DNA of 26,116 nt, from contig JBFGNS010000051.1 of NCBI GenBank assembly GCA_041574955.1, positions 1 through 26,116 on the forward strand, read 5' to 3'. The position numbers were made by a program, and so were the translations under genes. Below are positions 8,082 through 14,906 of this stretch, piece by piece. Below the pieces are notes generated by a model that saw only the letters and a program-made list of their open reading frames with translations, made no database searches and was not told where the DNA came from. The stretch is from CALZJC01 sp041574955 (GTDB lineage Bacteria > Acidobacteriota > Thermoanaerobaculia > Multivoradales > JAHEKO01). Position 1 is the stretch's first letter. Each line of letters starts with the position of its first letter.

Positions 8082-8092
8082 GCGGCGCCTAG
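8078..8092. promoter_or_regulatory. Palindrome overlapping the moeZ stop and the -10 of the MoaD-MoaE gene
   Basis: The perfect palindrome CTAGGCG-G-CGCCTAG includes the moeZ stop codon and overlaps the first three bases of the TAGAAT -10-like hexamer at 8090. Its arms resemble the palindrome at 6465. It could be an operator or a short hairpin (6-bp stem, 3-nt loop) between the two genes. Confidence 0.3.
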
Positions 8093-8095
8093 AAT
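8090..8095 (+). promoter_or_regulatory. -10-like TAGAAT for a leaderless start
   Basis: TAGAAT ends exactly 6 nt before the ATG at 8102, with only C residues between and no Shine-Dalgarno. This spacing would place the transcription start at or beside the start codon, so the MoaD-MoaE gene may have its own leaderless promoter besides readthrough from moeZ. Confidence 0.5.
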
Positions 8096-8101
8096 CCCCC
8101 C

Positions 8102-8800
8102 ATGCGCGTCCGGGTTCTCGCCTTCGCCACCGCCGCCTCGCAGATGGGAGCGGGCGAGCGGGAGGTGGAGCTGCCGGAGGGGGCGACCGTGGAGACCCTG
8201 CGCGAGGTCCTGGTGCGGGAGCATCCGGGCCTCGGCGAGCTGTGGCAGCGGCTGGCGGTGGCGGTAGAGGGCGAGCTCGCCGGCGCCGGGGCCACGCTCC
8301 ACGACGGCGCCGAGGTGGCGCTGCTGCCGCCGGTGTCGGGCGGCTCCGGCCGCGCTCGCGGCCGGCTGACCGACGGCCCGATCGACGTCGCCGGGCTGAG
8401 CGGCGAGGTCGGCCACCCCGGCTGCGGCGCGGTGGTGCTGTTCCTCGGCACCGCCCGCGACCACCACGCCGGCCGGCCGGTCACGCGGCTGGTCTACCAC
8501 GGCTACCGGCGGATGGCCGAGGCCAGCCTCGAGCGGATCGCCGGTGAGCTCGAGGCGGCCGGCGACGGTCTGCGGCTCGGCATCGTCCACCGGCTGGGCG
8601 AGGTGCCGATCGGCGAGGCCAGCGTCGCCATAGCCGCCGCCGCCCCGCACCGCGCCGCCGCCTTCGAGGCCGCCCGCACGGCGCTCGAGCGGCTCAAGCG
8701 CGAGACGCCGATCTGGAAGCGCGAGAGCTACGCCGACGGCAGCTCGGCGTGGCGCGAGGAAGAGCCGCTGGGCGAGGCGACGGCGCGGCCGCCTGCCTAG
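8102..8800 (+). CDS. moaX: Fused molybdopterin synthase, MoaD-MoaE (MoaX-like)
   Basis: This 232-residue protein joins both subunits of molybdopterin synthase, which converts precursor Z (cPMP) into molybdopterin. Residues 1-81 are the MoaD beta-grasp domain, ending VSGG (Gly80-Gly81) and followed directly by Ser82. Residues about 93-225 are MoaE: GAVVLFLGTARD (109-120), VHRLGEVPIGEA (162-173), APHRAAAFEAA, and the catalytic Lys pair in KRETPIWKRE (Lys199, Lys206). MoaD acts through a free C-terminal Gly thiocarboxylate, so the fusion must be cut after Gly81. The mycobacterial MoaX fusion is known to be cut at the equivalent Gly82/Ser83 bond. The JAMM peptidase and MoeZ upstream supply candidate cutting and charging enzymes. 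The next gene is convergent, 9 bp away. Confidence 0.93.
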   Translation: MRVRVLAFATAASQMGAGEREVELPEGATVETLREVLVREHPGLGELWQRLAVAVEGELAGAGATLHDGAEVALLPPVSGGSGRARGRLTDGPIDVAGLSGEVGHPGCGAVVLFLGTARDHHAGRPVTRLVYHGYRRMAEASLERIAGELEAAGDGLRLGIVHRLGEVPIGEASVAIAAAAPHRAAAFEAARTALERLKRETPIWKRESYADGSSAWREEEPLGEATARPPA

Positions 8801-8809
8801 CCGTCCGCT

Positions 8810-10174
8810 TCAAGCGCCTTCGACCGACAGCCCGGCGGCCCAGTCGCGGAAGCCCGCCTCGAGCTCGGGCCAGTCGCGGCCGAGCCGCTCCGGCAGGCGG
8901 CCGGCCGCGACCGGCTCGCCGGCGGCAACCGCCGCCAGGTACGACCGGAACGCCGCCGCCGTCGGCTCGCCGGCGCCGTCCAGCAGGTAGCGCACCCACA
9001 GCCCGGCGAGCGAGTAGTGCAGGCTGGCGCTGCCGGTGGTGCGGAACCGCTCGGCGTCGAGCGTCACCAGCTGCTCGAGCGAGGGTCCGACGCCGCCGGC
9101 CCGCCAGGCCAGGAGCTGGCGCACCGCCGCCAGACCGCCGGTCAGCCACGCCGTGCGCTGGCCGGCGGCCACCGCCGAGCCCGCCAGGCTGCCCGGTACC
9201 AGCGCCCCCGTGGCATCGATTCTCGACAGCGCCAGGTCCTCGGCCAGCCCCTCCTCGAGCCACGGCGGCAGCGCCGGCCCCAGCGCCCGCCGGTTGAGCA
9301 GGTGGGTCAGCTCGTGGACCAGCCGAGCGCGCTGGTCGCCTCCCGGCGGCAACGCCACGAAGCCGCGCGACGGCGTGGCGAAGCCCTGGCTGCCGGCGCT
9401 GTTGCGGTAGTCGCGGCTGAAGGCACTGAAGTCGGTGGCACGGCCGAACGCCAGGATGGCCCCGGCCGGCCGGCCGACCGGCGCGACGCCGTAGCGCCCG
9501 CGGTAGACCGACTCGAGCGAGCGCGCCAGCCTGGCGCACGAGGCGTGCAAGGCCCCCCGGGGCCGGTCGCTCAGCAGGCGGTAGGGTCCGCAGTCGTGCT
9601 CCTCGGCCAGCGCCCCCATCAGCTCGCGCGCCCGCGCCAGCGCGGCGTCGTCGGGCGGCGCGGCCGGCAGCGGCACCACCGGCGCCGGCCGCCACAGCTC
9701 CTCGCGGCTCGGATCGCGGTAGCCCGGCAGCCGGACCCAGCCGCCGCCGGCGCGTAGCTCGGCGTCGTGCCACTCCAGCCGGTACCAGTCGCCGCTGCGC
9801 TCCGCGAAGCCGTGGTAGCCGTAGTCGTCGAACCGCCGCAGCGGCTCTCCGGCGGCGTCCGGCTCGGCGTAGAGCGGCGTGCCCGGCGGCACCCAGACGC
9901 GCGGCCGACGCCCCGGTGCGCCCGGCGTCGCGGGCGGGTTGGAGCGCGTGGGTCGCGAGCGTGGCAGCACGACGATCTCGACCTCTGGCTCGGCCGGGGG
10001 CGACGCCGGTGGCGGCCGGTAGAGGTCGCGGATCCGGCTCACCAGTGGACCCGCCACCGGCCAGCTTTCGGCGCGCTTCGCCAGCCGGCTCTCGGGGTAG
10101 GCGGTCAGCAGCGCCAGGGCGGCCAGCGCGCCGAGCAGCAGGAACAGCCAGAGAGCGGTGAAGTCCCGCCGCAT
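8810..10174 (-). CDS. Membrane-anchored SH3-like / HExxH metallopeptidase-like protein
   Basis: This 454-residue protein has an N-terminal signal anchor (hydrophobic 8-25), then a Pro-rich linker (54-92). An SH3-like module follows at about 92-150 (RVWVPPGTPLYAEPDAAGE...GDWYRLEWHD...GGWVRL). The C-terminal domain resembles peptidase MA gluzincins: zinc motif HELTH at 287-291 and downstream Glu in WLEEGLAE (Glu307 or Glu308) as the third ligand, so it is probably catalytic. The anchor puts the peptidase domain outside the cytoplasmic membrane; the SH3-like part suggests binding to cell wall or peptide. ATG 10174 is 9 nt downstream of TAGGAT on the minus strand, without a Shine-Dalgarno. It converges with the MoaD-MoaE gene. 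The substrate is unknown. Confidence 0.82.
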   Translation of the reverse strand: MRRDFTALWLFLLLGALAALALLTAYPESRLAKRAESWPVAGPLVSRIRDLYRPPPASPPAEPEVEIVVLPRSRPTRSNPPATPGAPGRRPRVWVPPGTPLYAEPDAAGEPLRRFDDYGYHGFAERSGDWYRLEWHDAELRAGGGWVRLPGYRDPSREELWRPAPVVPLPAAPPDDAALARARELMGALAEEHDCGPYRLLSDRPRGALHASCARLARSLESVYRGRYGVAPVGRPAGAILAFGRATDFSAFSRDYRNSAGSQGFATPSRGFVALPPGGDQRARLVHELTHLLNRRALGPALPPWLEEGLAEDLALSRIDATGALVPGSLAGSAVAAGQRTAWLTGGLAAVRQLLAWRAGGVGPSLEQLVTLDAERFRTTGSASLHYSLAGLWVRYLLDGAGEPTAAAFRSYLAAVAAGEPVAAGRLPERLGRDWPELEAGFRDWAAGLSVEGA

Positions 10175-10183
10175 CGCACCGTC

Positions 10184-10189
10184 ATCCTA
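10184..10189 (-). promoter_or_regulatory. -10-like TAGGAT upstream of the peptidase gene
   Basis: On the minus strand TAGGAT ends 9 nt before the ATG at 10174, with no Shine-Dalgarno between. This is one of several such hexamers just before starts in the window. Confidence 0.4.
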
Positions 10190-10220
10190 CCGGGCGGCGG
10201 GCGAGCCGCGGGTGCCGTGC

Positions 10221-10299
10221 GGATCCCTTGGCTGCGCCGCGCTCGCCCGACGGCGTAGCGGTCACAACCCGTGTCATCCCGAGCGTCAGCAAGGGATCC
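10221..10299. repeat. REP-like imperfect inverted repeat
   Basis: Two arms face each other in the divergent gap. The left arm at 10221-10245 begins GGATCCCTTG and ends CGCTCG; the right arm at 10280-10299 begins CGAGCG and ends CAAGGGATCC. The right arm is preceded by GTGTCATCC. The arms match as inverted copies apart from a few substitutions and a 5-nt insert. This resembles the short extragenic palindromes built on GTGTCATCCCGAGCG...GGGATCC that are scattered in some high-GC genomes. It is noncoding. Confidence 0.5.
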
Positions 10300-10333
10300 C
10301 GGCAGCGATGCCGGCAGGCGCGTCGCGGCGCCC

Positions 10334-10350
10334 GCGAGCAGACTGCTCGC
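10334..10350. promoter_or_regulatory. Operator-like perfect palindrome at the carboxyltransferase promoter
   Basis: GCGAGCAG-A-CTGCTCGC is a perfect 8+8 bp palindrome with a single central A. It ends 5 bp before the TATAAT at 10356, so it covers the -35 and spacer region. That position fits a repressor site controlling the acyl-CoA carboxylase gene. The regulator is not identifiable here. Confidence 0.45.
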
Positions 10351-10355
10351 CCCCC

Positions 10356-10361
10356 TATAAT
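10356..10361 (+). promoter_or_regulatory. Consensus -10 TATAAT, leaderless start
   Basis: A perfect TATAAT ends 7 nt before ATG 10369, with no Shine-Dalgarno between. In DNA of this composition such a hexamer is rare, and its spacing implies that transcription starts at or next to the start codon. Confidence 0.6.
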
Positions 10362-10368
10362 CCGTTTC

Positions 10369-12033
10369 ATGCCTGCGCTCGAGTCCACCCTCCAGCACGA
10401 CGACCGCTTCGCCCGCCGGCGGGATCACTGGCGTGGCCGGCTGGAGGAGCTCACCGGCCAGGAGGAGATCCTGCGTGCCGGTGGCGGGGCGCGGGCGCAG
10501 AAGAAGCAGCGTGGGCGCGGCAAGATGACCGCGCGCGAGCGGGTGGCGGCGCTGTGCGACCCGGGCGCGCCGTTTCTCGAGCTCGGCCTGTGGACCGCCT
10601 ACGGCTTCTACGAGGAGCACGGCGGCGCGCCGGCGGCCGGGGTGGTGGTCGGCCTCGGCACCATCCACGGCCGCGACGTGGTGGTGGTGGCCAACGACGC
10701 CACCGTCAAGGCCGGTGCCTGGTTCCCGCTGACCTGCAAGAAGGTGCTCCGGGCGCAGGAGATCGCGCTCGAGAACCGGCTGCCGATCGTCTACCTGGTG
10801 GACTCGGCGGGCGTCTTCCTGCCGATGCAGGACGAGATCTTCCCCGACAAGGAGCACTTCGGCCGCGCCTTCTACAACAACGCCCGGCTGTCGGCGGCGG
10901 GCGTGTTCCAGATGGCGGCGATCATGGGCCCGTGCGTCGCCGGCGGCGCCTACCTGCCGATCATGAGCGACGAGTCGCACATCGTCGAGGGCGAGGGCTC
11001 GATCTTTCTTGCCGGCCCGCACCTGGTGAAGGCGGCGATCGGCGAGGAGATCGGCAACGAGGAGCTGGGCGGCGCGCTGGTCCAGTGCGACGTCTCGGGG
11101 GTGGTGGACCACCGCCACCCGGACGACGCCTCGTGCCTGGCCAAGATCCGCAGCCAGTTCGCCCAGCTGGCGGCCGGCGAGCCGTTCCCCTACCCCCGCC
11201 GCGAGCCGGCGCCGCCGGCCTACCCGCCGGAGGAGCTGTACGGCCTGCTGCCGGTCGACCGCACCCGGCCGTACGAGACCCGCGAGCTGCTGGCCCGCCT
11301 GCTCGACGCGAGCGAGCTCGACGAGTACAAGGCGACCTACGGCCAGACCCTGGTCTGCGGCACCGGCTGGATCGAGGGCTGGCCGGTGGGCGTCATCGCC
11401 AACCAGCGCTCGATCGTGGCGCGGAAGCTCGGCACCGAGGCCTCGGAGAAGGAGCTCCAGATCGGCGGCGTCATCTACTCGGACTCGGCCGACAAGGGGG
11501 CGCGGTTCGTCGAGCTGTGCAACCAGAAGCGGATCCCGCTCGTGTTTCTCCAGGACGTCACCGGCTTCATGGTGGGCAGCCGCGCCGAGCGCCGCGGCAT
11601 CATCAAGGACGGTGCCAAGATGGTCAACGCCGTGGCCAACTCGGTGGTGCCCAAGATCACGGTGTTCGTCGGCAACTCCTACGGCGCCGGCAACTACGCC
11701 ATGTGCGGCAAGGCGTACGGCGCGCGCTTCCTGTACGCCTGGCCGTCGGCCTCGATCGCGGTGATGGGCGGCGAGCAGGCCTCGAAGACCCTGCTGGCGA
11801 TCCAGCTCAAGAACCGCGGCGCCGACGTCTCCGACGAGGAGCGCCGGGAGCTGCTGGCGCGCATCCAGGGCCGCTTCGACGAGGCGATGGACCCGCGCTA
11901 CGCGGCCGCCCGGTTGTGGGTGGATGCCATCATCGACCCGGCCGAGACCCGCGCCGTGGTCGCCCGCTCGCTGGCCGCGGCGGCGACGAACCCCGAGCTG
12001 GGCGAGTTCAAGACCGGCGTGCTCCAGACCTAG
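10369..12033 (+). CDS. Acyl-CoA carboxylase carboxyltransferase (beta) subunit, methylcrotonyl-CoA carboxylase type
   Basis: This 554-residue protein is a complete two-crotonase-fold carboxyltransferase, moving CO2 from carboxybiotin to an acyl-CoA. The N-half has ANDATVKAGAWFPLT (109-122), VYLVDSAGVFLPMQDEIFPD (141-160) and AGGAYLPIMSDE (191-202). The C-half has FLQDVTGFMVG (393-403) and NSYGAGNYAMCGKAYGARF (436-454). These match methylcrotonyl-CoA carboxylase beta (MccB/LiuB) more closely than propionyl- or acetyl-CoA types. Some positions differ from classic MccB, so another acyl-CoA substrate is possible. The biotin-carrying alpha subunit is not in the window. A LiuC-like hydratase and an HMG-CoA-lyase-like gene 6-9 kb downstream support leucine catabolism. 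The upstream palindrome and TATAAT suggest regulated leaderless expression. Confidence 0.88.
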   Translation: MPALESTLQHDDRFARRRDHWRGRLEELTGQEEILRAGGGARAQKKQRGRGKMTARERVAALCDPGAPFLELGLWTAYGFYEEHGGAPAAGVVVGLGTIHGRDVVVVANDATVKAGAWFPLTCKKVLRAQEIALENRLPIVYLVDSAGVFLPMQDEIFPDKEHFGRAFYNNARLSAAGVFQMAAIMGPCVAGGAYLPIMSDESHIVEGEGSIFLAGPHLVKAAIGEEIGNEELGGALVQCDVSGVVDHRHPDDASCLAKIRSQFAQLAAGEPFPYPRREPAPPAYPPEELYGLLPVDRTRPYETRELLARLLDASELDEYKATYGQTLVCGTGWIEGWPVGVIANQRSIVARKLGTEASEKELQIGGVIYSDSADKGARFVELCNQKRIPLVFLQDVTGFMVGSRAERRGIIKDGAKMVNAVANSVVPKITVFVGNSYGAGNYAMCGKAYGARFLYAWPSASIAVMGGEQASKTLLAIQLKNRGADVSDEERRELLARIQGRFDEAMDPRYAAARLWVDAIIDPAETRAVVARSLAAAATNPELGEFKTGVLQT

Positions 12034-12042
12034 ACACTAGCC

Positions 12043-12435
12043 GTGACCTGGCTCGCCGGAGCGGTGGTGGTCCTCGCCGGGCTGTGGCTGGTGGGCCTGG
12101 CGGTGACATTGGTGGTGGCACCCGAGCGCGGCGCCCGGTTCCTCGAGCGGTTCGCCAGCTCGGCGCGCGCCCACTTCACCGAGCAGACGCTGCGCCTGGT
12201 CGCCGGTGCCGCGATGGTGGTCTTTGCCGCCGAGATGAAGTACGCCGAGCTGTTCCGGGTCTTCGGCTGGATCCTGATCGTCACCGCCATCGCCCTCATG
12301 CTGACGCCGTGGCGGTGGCACCACCGCTACGGCGAGTGGGTGATCCCGCTGGCGATCCGCCACCGCAAGCTGTTCGCGCTCGGCGCCCTGGCGCTCGGCG
12401 CGGCGGTTCTCTACTGCGCGCTGGCGGGACCGTAG
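12043..12435 (+). CDS. Small integral membrane protein, unknown function
   Basis: This 130-residue protein has four likely membrane segments (about 4-26, 50-66, 69-89 and 109-128) joined by basic loops (RWHHRYGEW, RHRK). The start is GTG 12043, the only usual start codon after the in-frame stop of the preceding gene, 9 nt away; there is no clear Shine-Dalgarno, so coupling with the carboxyltransferase is likely. I do not recognise the family, and no catalytic motif is evident. Codon use matches its neighbours. Confidence 0.7.
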   Translation: MTWLAGAVVVLAGLWLVGLAVTLVVAPERGARFLERFASSARAHFTEQTLRLVAGAAMVVFAAEMKYAELFRVFGWILIVTAIALMLTPWRWHHRYGEWVIPLAIRHRKLFALGALALGAAVLYCALAGP

Positions 12436-12479
12436 GGCGCGAGGGAAGCACGGCTCCCGCACCGCCGGCACCTGTAGCG

Positions 12480-13001
12480 ATGATCCGGACCGAACGACTC
12501 GACCTGCTGCCCGCGACCATCCCGGTGCTCGAGGCCGAGCTCGCTGGCCCGGCCGAGCTCGCAAAGGCCCTGCGGGTCGAGGTTGCCGAATCCTGGCCCC
12601 CGCCGCTCTACGACCTCGAGGCCACGCGCCGCACTCTGGAGCTGCTGCGGCAGAGCGCCGAATGGCAGGAGTGGGGGCTGCGGTACTTCGTCCTGCGGCG
12701 GGCGGGGTCGCGCGGGCTGGCGGTGGGCGTCGGTGGCTACAAAGGGGCTCCTGCCGCCGACGGCAGTGTCGAGATCGGCTACTCGATCCTGCCCGAGCAC
12801 CGGCGCCGCGGATTCGCGAGCGAGGCGGTCGAGGGGCTCAAGGAGAGGGCCTACCGGGATCCGCGGGTCGAGCGCGTCGTGGCCGAGACCCTGCCCGATC
12901 TGGCGCCGTCGATCGGCGTTCTGCGCAAGACCGGCTTCGTGCGCGTCGAGGGCGGTTCCGAGCCGGGAGTGATGCGGTTCGAGCACCGCAGGCCGGGGTG
13001 A
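12480..13001 (+). CDS. GNAT-family N-acetyltransferase (RimJ/RimL-like)
   Basis: This 173-residue protein opens with MIRTERLDLLPATIPVLEAEL, the usual first strand of the RimJ/RimL-type GNAT group. Its acetyl-CoA loop is VEIGYSILPEHRRRGFASEAV (about 97-117), where RRRGFA is the pyrophosphate-binding turn. The later segment ETLPDLAPSIGVLRKTGF is the motif-B region in which an Asn is common; here the pattern is APSIGVLRK with Ser. The acceptor substrate is unknown. The 44-bp gap before it has no recognisable ribosome site. It is convergent with nhaA. Confidence 0.85.
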   Translation: MIRTERLDLLPATIPVLEAELAGPAELAKALRVEVAESWPPPLYDLEATRRTLELLRQSAEWQEWGLRYFVLRRAGSRGLAVGVGGYKGAPAADGSVEIGYSILPEHRRRGFASEAVEGLKERAYRDPRVERVVAETLPDLAPSIGVLRKTGFVRVEGGSEPGVMRFEHRRPG

Positions 13002-13034
13002 GCTCCGCCGGGCCTCGCCGGGCGGCGCTGCCGG

Positions 13035-14201
13035 TCAGCCGTCGCCGCCGGGCGCCAGCCGCACCACCAGGAAGCCCAGCAGGCCGCTGAGTAGCGAGCC
13101 GCTGAGCACGCCGATGCGCACCGCCGCGGCCTGCTCCGGCCCCTCGAAGGCGAGGGTGCCGATGAACAGGCTCATGGTGAAGCCGACTCCGGCGAGCAGC
13201 GAGGCGCCGTAGAGCTGCGACCACGAGGCCCCCGCCGGGCGCTGGGCCATGCCGGTGACGATGCCGAGCCCGGTGAGCAGGAAGACGCCGACCTGCTTGC
13301 CGAGGAACAGGCCCGCCGCGATGCCGAGCGGCAGCGGCGCCAGCAGGTCGCCGAGCGACAGGCCGGACAGCGACACGCCGGCGTTGGCGAAGGCGAAGAC
13401 CGGCATCACCAGGTAGGCGACCCACGGGTGGAGTGCGTGCTCCATCCGCTCGAGCGGGCCGCTGTCGCTGTCGCCGTCGTCACGCAGCGGGATCGCGAAA
13501 GCCAGCACGACACCGGCCAGCGTGGCGTGGACGCCCGACTTGAGCACGCAGACCCACAGCCCGATGCCGAGCAGCACGTAGGGGGCGAAGCTGATGACGC
13601 CGCGACGGTTGAGCACCACCAGCCCGACGGTGAAGACGGCGGCCAGCGCCAGCGACACCAGGGAGAGCTCGGCGGTGTAGAGGGCGGCGATGATGACGAT
13701 GGCCCCGAGGTCGTCGATGATCGCCAGAGCGGTGAGGAAGACCTTGACCGAGATCGGCACCCGCGGCCCGGCGAGCTTCAAGATCCCCAGCGCGAAGGCG
13801 ATGTCGGTCGCCGCCGGGATCGCCCAGCCGCGCAGGTTCTCCGGCGCCTCGTGGTTGACGGCCAGGAACACCAGCGCCGGCGCCACCATGCCGCCGATCG
13901 CCGCCAGCACCGGCAGGGCGGCGCGCGCCGGGCTCGACAGCTCGCCCTTGAGGACCTCGCGCTTGATCTCGAGGCCGACGAGCAGGAAGAACACCGCCAT
14001 CAGCCCGTCGTTGATCCACAGCAGCAGCGGCTTGCTGATCTCGAGGGCGCCGACCTGGACCGCCATCGGCACCTCCAGCAGGCGGTCGTAGAGCCAGGCG
14101 AGCGGCGAGTTCTCGAACAGCAGGGCGAGCGCCGCGGCGCCCATCAGCAGCAGCCCGCTGGCTGACTCGAGGCGCAGGAACCTCTGGATCGTCGACTTCA
14201 T
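13035..14201 (-). CDS. nhaA: Na+/H+ antiporter NhaA
   Basis: This 388-residue protein is collinear with E. coli NhaA: Asp133 in PAATDIAFALGIL and the ion-binding pair Asp163-Asp164 in LAIIDDLGAIVIIAAL fall at the same residue numbers. Other family landmarks are NDGLMAVFFLLVGLEIKRE (64-82) and the C-terminal GVGFTMSLFIG. It exchanges external protons for internal Na+ across the inner membrane and supports pH and salt tolerance. The start ATG 14201 has no strong Shine-Dalgarno, and TAGAAT on the minus strand 39 nt upstream is a possible -10. It is divergent from the kefF/kefC-like pair, so the two cation systems share one intergenic region. Confidence 0.96.
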   Translation of the reverse strand: MKSTIQRFLRLESASGLLLMGAAALALLFENSPLAWLYDRLLEVPMAVQVGALEISKPLLLWINDGLMAVFFLLVGLEIKREVLKGELSSPARAALPVLAAIGGMVAPALVFLAVNHEAPENLRGWAIPAATDIAFALGILKLAGPRVPISVKVFLTALAIIDDLGAIVIIAALYTAELSLVSLALAAVFTVGLVVLNRRGVISFAPYVLLGIGLWVCVLKSGVHATLAGVVLAFAIPLRDDGDSDSGPLERMEHALHPWVAYLVMPVFAFANAGVSLSGLSLGDLLAPLPLGIAAGLFLGKQVGVFLLTGLGIVTGMAQRPAGASWSQLYGASLLAGVGFTMSLFIGTLAFEGPEQAAAVRIGVLSGSLLSGLLGFLVVRLAPGGDG

Positions 14202-14240
14202 GCCCGCTTTCTGGACGGTGGCCTTTGCCGGCGTCGCCGA

Positions 14241-14246
14241 ATTCTA
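14241..14246 (-). promoter_or_regulatory. Possible -10 (TAGAAT) for nhaA
   Basis: On the minus strand TAGAAT lies 39 nt before the nhaA ATG, in the 147-bp gap shared with the kefF-like gene. No clear -35 is seen. Unlike the leaderless cases it would give a leader of about 30 nt. Confidence 0.35.
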
Positions 14247-14310
14247 ACGGGGTCCGGCCGCCGCCGGGCCGCGGGCGCCGGCGGCCACGTCTCGTGCCCC
14301 GGGGCTCGCG

Positions 14311-14316
14311 TATAGT
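14311..14316 (+). promoter_or_regulatory. Possible -10 (TATAGT) for the kefF-kefC pair
   Basis: TATAGT lies 32 nt before ATG 14349 and is the only AT-rich hexamer on the plus-strand side of this gap. A leader of about 25 nt would follow. No clear -35 is visible. Confidence 0.4.
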
Positions 14317-14348
14317 GCCGGCACCCGCGCCCGCCGGTCCGGTCCGAC

Positions 14349-14906
14349 ATGCAGCACGTTCTCATCCTCTTCGCCCACCCCGCGCTCGAGAAGTCGCGGG
14401 TCAACCGGCGGCTGGTGGCGGCGGTGGAGTCGCTCGACGGGGTCACCTTCCACGACCTGTACGAGGAGTACCCGGACTACGACGTCGACATCCGGCGCGA
14501 GCAGGCGCTGCTCGAGGCGCACGACCTGGTGGTCCTCCACCACCCGTTCTTCTGGTACTCGGTGCCGCCGCTGCTGAAGCAGTGGATCGACCTGGTGCTC
14601 GAGCACGGCTGGGCCTACGGCTCGCGCGGCACCGCGCTCGTCGGCAAGCGCCTGCTGAGCGCGATCTCGACCGGCGGACGGGAAGAGGCGTACCGGCACG
14701 GCGGCTACAACCGTTTCACCATGCGCCAGCTTCTGGCCCCGATCGAGCAGACCTTCGTGCTGTGCGGCATGGAGTACCTGCCGCCGTTCGTGGTGCACGG
14801 CGCCCACGGCATGACCGCCGGCGAGATCGAGGAGCATGCCAGCCGCTACCGGCGGACGGTCGAGGCGCTGCGCGACGGCGGCGGCGCCGCGGAGGGCGAG
14901 GCGTGA
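14349..14906 (+). CDS. kefF: KefF/KefG-like NAD(P)H:quinone oxidoreductase
   Basis: This 185-residue protein has the flavodoxin-2 fold: VLILFAHPALEKSRVNRRL (4-22) with the FMN-binding HP-x-x-x-x-S region, and HHPFFWYSVPPLLKQWIDLVLEHGWAYG (64-91), the signature of the KefF/KefG/MdaB group. In enterobacteria this protein binds the KefC or KefB antiporter and is needed for full activity. Here the stop codon overlaps the start of a kefC-like gene by one base (TGATG), which supports the same ancillary role. FMN binding and quinone reductase activity are family properties, not visible beyond the motifs. Whether it is orthologous to KefF or KefG cannot be decided from sequence. Confidence 0.88.
   Translation: MQHVLILFAHPALEKSRVNRRLVAAVESLDGVTFHDLYEEYPDYDVDIRREQALLEAHDLVVLHHPFFWYSVPPLLKQWIDLVLEHGWAYGSRGTALVGKRLLSAISTGGREEAYRHGGYNRFTMRQLLAPIEQTFVLCGMEYLPPFVVHGAHGMTAGEIEEHASRYRRTVEALRDGGGAAEGEA

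Noticed and set aside
6487..8800. A ubiquitin-like antiphage (E1-E2-JAB) defence operon
   Set aside because: There is no E2-like or CBASS gene, the E1-like protein carries a rhodanese domain, and the third gene is clearly MoaD-MoaE, so sulfur transfer for molybdopterin is the better reading.
9017..9757. Plus-strand open frame over the HExxH peptidase gene
   Set aside because: It is antisense of the peptidase gene with no domain signal; the minus strand has the HELTH motif, a signal anchor and an SH3-like module.
10158..12479. Long plus-strand frame upstream of the GNAT gene
   Set aside because: It is a shadow frame over the carboxyltransferase gene; only its last 173 codons (from ATG 12480) are real.
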